Source: JAMXLO01 sp046735215 (lineage in GTDB: Bacteria > Pseudomonadota > Alphaproteobacteria > Acetobacterales > Acetobacteraceae). From it: DNA of 9,667 bases. The notes under the pieces are model-generated. The model saw only the letters and a program-made list of their open reading frames with translations. It did not search any database and was not told the DNA's origin. The position numbers and the translations under genes are program-made. The stretch spans positions 1 through 9,667 of the forward strand of contig JBKPSV010000372.1 of assembly GCA_046735215.1 (NCBI GenBank). The letters run 5' to 3'. This document shows positions 7,288 to 9,667 of this stretch, piece after piece (position 1 is the stretch's first letter; every line of letters begins with the position of its first letter).

Positions 7288-7312
7288 CTCCCTTGACCTG
7301 CGTCAATGGGAG
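7288..7312 (+). promoter_or_regulatory. Candidate CRP/FNR-family box within a longer dyad
   Basis: TTGACCTGCGTCAA at 7293-7306 fits the TTGA-N6-TCAA pattern bound by FNR/FixK-type members of the CRP/FNR family. The dyad extends outward to CTCCC (7288-7292) and GGGAG (7308-7312), with one unpaired T at 7307. The core ends 60 bases before the lactonase start, a workable position for an activator. No T run follows, so a terminator is less likely. No clear -10 box was identified. The rest of the 7173-7366 gap shows nothing I can assign. Confidence 0.45.
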
Positions 7313-7366
7313 TCTGCACTCTGCCATTGAACCAACAGCGCGGCTTCGAAGCGACATGGAGGGGCA

Positions 7367-8593
7367 ATGGCCGAAGCATCACTCATCGCAGACAGGCGCA
7401 TCGACAGGCGCGTTGTGCTTGAGGCTGCCGCCGCCATCGCCGTGGCAGGCCCGGCGGTGCTGCGGGGAGGACATGCCGAGGCGCAGCCGCGCGCCGGCGG
7501 CGCGACGGCGCTGTTCGCCTATGTCGGCGCCTTCACGACCCCGGAGCGCAAAGGACATGGCGGCGGCATCAACGTCTACCGGGTGGACCCGGCCACGGGC
7601 GCCTGGAGCCACGTACAGCTCCTCGAAATCGTCAACCCGTCGTTCCTGGCGCTCGACCGGGCGCAGCGCTTTCTCTATGCGGTCCATGCCGACCTCGACG
7701 AGGTCAGCGCCTATGCGATCGATAAGCAAACCGGGCGCATCGCGGCGCTCAACCGACAATCCTGCGGCGGCAAGAACCCGGTGCACCTGGCGATCGATCC
7801 CACCGGTCGCTGGATAATCACCGCCAATTATGCCGCCGGCTCGGTCGGCGTTGTGCCGATCGAGAAGGACGGAACCCTGGGGTCGCGCGCCGATCTGGTC
7901 ACCCTGCAAGGTGAACCTGGCCCAGATCGCCTCAGACAGACGGGCTCGCATCCGCACGAAGCCGTGTTCGATCCGAGCGGTCGGTTTATCGCCGTACCCG
8001 ATCTAGGGTTGGATCGGATCTTTGTGTTTCGCCTCGACGCAACCGGGAAACTTGCGCCGAACGATCCGCCGTTCGTCGCCACGCGCAAGCGCGCCGGCCC
8101 GCGGCACATTGCGTTCCATCCGAAGATGCCGATCGCGTACGCGGTCAATGAGCTAGACTCCACTGTCGTCACCTATCGGTTCGATGCGCAGCGCGGCAGC
8201 CTGCAGGCGATTCAGGTCCTGCCATCCGCGCCTTCAAGCTTCACTGGCGAGCTGAGCAGCGCCGAGATCGCCGTCGCGCCCAACGGCCGCGTCGTCTACG
8301 CGTCGAACCGGTGCAACAATAGCATCGCCAGCTTTGCAGTCGATCGAGGCGCCGGAACGCTGACGCCGATGGGCTGGGCTCCGACCCATGGGAACTCGCC
8401 GCGCTTCTTTGACCTCGATCCGGCGGCCAAATTTCTCTATGCGGCCAATGCCGACGAGGGTTTCGGGCAACTGCAAGAGAAAAGTACCGACACGATCGTG
8501 CAATTCAGAATAGAAGCAAGCGGGGCGCTGAAGCCGACCGGTCAGGTCATCAAGACCAACAGCCCGTGCACGATCGTCTTCGCCAGCGTCTAG
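7367..8593 (+). CDS. Lactonase-family beta-propeller protein (6-phosphogluconolactonase-like), probable Tat export
   Basis: This 408-residue protein is of the seven-bladed propeller lactonase family (COG2706-like), which includes 6-phosphogluconolactonase (Pgl) and muconate-type lactonizing relatives. The N-terminus has a twin-arginine-like leader, DRRVVLEA at 13-20, then an Ala-rich hydrophobic segment to about 31 and an AEAQP cleavage region near 37-41, so the protein is probably periplasmic. Propeller repeats are visible as recurring strands: YVGAF at 52-56, NPSFLALD at 90-97, NPVHLAIDPTGRWIITANY at 137-155, HPHEAVFDPSGRFIAVPDLG at 195-214, GPRHIAFHP at 244-252, SAEIAVAPNGRVVYASNR at 298-315 and SPRFFDLDP at 344-352. 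GGAGGGG lies just before the ATG. Periplasmic location argues against a pentose-phosphate role and for hydrolysis of another lactone, or a non-enzymatic role; the substrate is not evident. It is on its own after a 194-bp gap. Confidence 0.9.
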   Translation: MAEASLIADRRIDRRVVLEAAAAIAVAGPAVLRGGHAEAQPRAGGATALFAYVGAFTTPERKGHGGGINVYRVDPATGAWSHVQLLEIVNPSFLALDRAQRFLYAVHADLDEVSAYAIDKQTGRIAALNRQSCGGKNPVHLAIDPTGRWIITANYAAGSVGVVPIEKDGTLGSRADLVTLQGEPGPDRLRQTGSHPHEAVFDPSGRFIAVPDLGLDRIFVFRLDATGKLAPNDPPFVATRKRAGPRHIAFHPKMPIAYAVNELDSTVVTYRFDAQRGSLQAIQVLPSAPSSFTGELSSAEIAVAPNGRVVYASNRCNNSIASFAVDRGAGTLTPMGWAPTHGNSPRFFDLDPAAKFLYAANADEGFGQLQEKSTDTIVQFRIEASGALKPTGQVIKTNSPCTIVFASV

Positions 8594-8746
8594 CTTTCGA
8601 CCTTAATCACGTGCTTTTGGCGCACCGTAGCCACTCAGGTTACGCCAGTGAACGTTCGCCTTCCGCCCTTGCAGCCGTGAGCGCCGGCAGCGCTGTATCT
8701 GCTGAAGCGAGTCCACGCTTCGAGTGAATGGCCTGCACGGGCGCGG

Positions 8747-8789
8747 AGTGGTAGCGCAAGTCGACCCACCGTCGATTTGCGCCACCGTT
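8747..8789. terminator. Strong inverted repeat between convergent genes, possible bidirectional terminator
   Basis: Arms 8750-8764 and 8772-8786 pair over 15 positions with one G-T pair and one A-C mismatch (a T-G pair on the other strand) and flank a 7-base centre CCCACCG whose outer C and G can also pair. Weaker pairs extend to 8747 and 8789. It lies 42 bases past the true dioxygenase stop and 154 bases past the lactonase stop. Neither side is T-rich, so termination is inferred from position. A smaller perfect 6-bp hairpin, GAAGCG/CGCTTC, sits at 8704-8721. The rest of 8594-8830 shows no gene I can support. Confidence 0.45.
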
Positions 8790-8830
8790 ATCGTGTGCCC
8801 AGATGGTCGACGCCGGCCCCAAATGGTCGC

Positions 8831-9667
8831 CTATACGGGCGCCGTCCCGCCCATGGTCGTGCGATGCATTAACCGCCGTTGCGGCAAATCGTAGTCCTGG
8901 ATGGCACGGTGCTGCACCATGCAATTGTCCCACATGAGCAAGTCTCCCGGACGCCACCGGTGCCTGTAGATGAATTCGGGCTTCACAAATATGATCCGCG
9001 AGAGCGGCAATCAGCGCCTCGGCTTCGTCCTGTTCCAGACCCTCGATGCCCGTGCAATCGTCACGCATGATGTACAAGCACTTCTTCCCGGTGTAGGGAT
9101 GCGTTCGAGCGATCGGATGGGTCACCGGTGGATTCCTATCAATCTCCTGTTGAGTAGGAGGGAAGGCACGCTTCCGACCCGTGAAATCGAACACAGCGCG
9201 CCGCCCTTCTATCCGGTGGCGGAGCGGATCAGGTAGCGCCTCCCACGCCGCTTGCGCACTGGCAAACTCTGTGTCGCCCAACGTAAGGCCATGTAGTTCG
9301 GGGACTTCAATCGCATAAAGCATCGTGCCACGGGGCGGCAGTGCCGTGTAGCACATGTCGCTGTGCCAATTCTCTCCGGCACGACGCACTCCTACCGCTC
9401 GACCTCCCTCGGTAATGTTAGAAACGACGACGATTTCCGGATTACCAGGCACGCTCCAGCGCTCACCAAATATATTGAACTCGATCTCACCGAAACGGCG
9501 CGTAAATGCTACCTGTTGCGGCGGTGCAAGTCTCTGATCGAGGAAGTAGATGACGCCATGGTTATTTTTTGCGTTTTCATTGGCGGTAAAGGTAGCGTCG
9601 TCGAGCGGTTGGTCTAGATTGACTCCGCGGATTTCGGCGACAAGGGCAGCTCGGGTCGGAATAACCT
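8831..9667 (-). pseudogene. TauD/TfdA-type 2-oxoglutarate dioxygenase, frameshifted, 5' end outside window
   Basis: This non-haem Fe(II)/2-oxoglutarate-dependent dioxygenase of the taurine/2,4-D dioxygenase family reads right to left. The frame is open to the window edge (VAEIRGVNLDQPLDD, then FTRRFGEIEFN), so the start lies beyond 9667; the internal GTG at 9452 is not a start. The iron-binding His and Asp are visible as WHSD (His 9363-9365, Asp 9357-9359). After ADHIC (Cys codon 8985-8987) the frame loses family similarity, while the frame starting at AAG 8981-8983 continues exactly as expected: KPEFIYRHRW, GDLLMWDNCMVQHRA with the distal His (8909-8911), then QRRLMHRTTMGG with the cosubstrate Arg, stopping at TAG 8831-8833. 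One extra base near 8984, or two missing, explains this. As sequenced, the product lacks the third iron ligand and would read on to a stop at 8640. Whether decay or assembly error is undecided. Relatives release sulfite or succinate plus a cleaved substrate; the substrate here is unknown. Confidence 0.87.

Noticed and set aside
7313..7342. Minus-strand sequence resembling a tRNA D-arm (GGTTCAATGGCAGAG)
   Set aside because: No consistent anticodon stem, no TTCGA-type T-loop and no matching acceptor arm follow at the right distances, so it is not a tRNA and there is no support for an attachment site.
8640..8980. C-terminal part of the minus-strand open frame ending at 8640
   Set aside because: After 8981 this frame loses all TauD-family similarity, while another frame carries the expected C-terminus and a stop at 8831. 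The tail is read-through after the frameshift.

Overview
The window looks like part of a GC-rich proteobacterial chromosome or large replicon, most likely an alphaproteobacterium. This rests on overall base composition, Shine-Dalgarno-led starts, a Tat-type leader on a binding protein, and the families present; no rRNA or other taxonomic marker is visible. The content is accessory catabolism. I see no phage genes, transposase, CRISPR array or tRNA.

Region 1 (1-5276, + strand) is one tightly packed operon-like block. It holds the C-terminal half of a polyamine/spermidine-type ABC permease, its ATPase (ATGA overlap), a Tat-exported PotD-like binding protein, and two tandem NtaA/SnaA/DszA-type flavin monooxygenases joined by a TGATG overlap. 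A perfect 9-bp hairpin follows at 5296-5317.

Region 2 (5277-7172, + strand) has a leader rich in inverted repeats, then a third, more divergent monooxygenase of the same family. After it comes a small antibiotic-biosynthesis-monooxygenase (ABM) type gene that is broken by a single-base frameshift near 7043-7047.

Region 3 (7173-8593, + strand) is an intergenic stretch with a dyad matching the CRP/FNR-family pattern TTGA-N6-TCAA, followed by a probable Tat-exported beta-propeller lactonase of the 6-phosphogluconolactonase-like family.

Region 4 (8594-9667) is a convergent intergenic stretch with a strong inverted repeat, then a minus-strand TauD/TfdA-type 2-oxoglutarate dioxygenase. Its 5' end runs off the window. 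A frameshift near 8984 separates its first iron ligands (HxD) from the distal His and Arg, which sit in another frame that stops at 8831.

Taken together, an importer for a small, probably nitrogen-containing organic compound is coupled to three FMNH2-dependent monooxygenases, with a second oxygenase and a lactonase nearby. This suggests an uptake-and-oxidative-cleavage pathway for an organic N- or S-compound. The substrate cannot be read from the sequence. The flavin reductase these enzymes need is not in the window. Two frameshifts within about 2 kb point either to decay of the flanking genes or to indel errors in the assembly.
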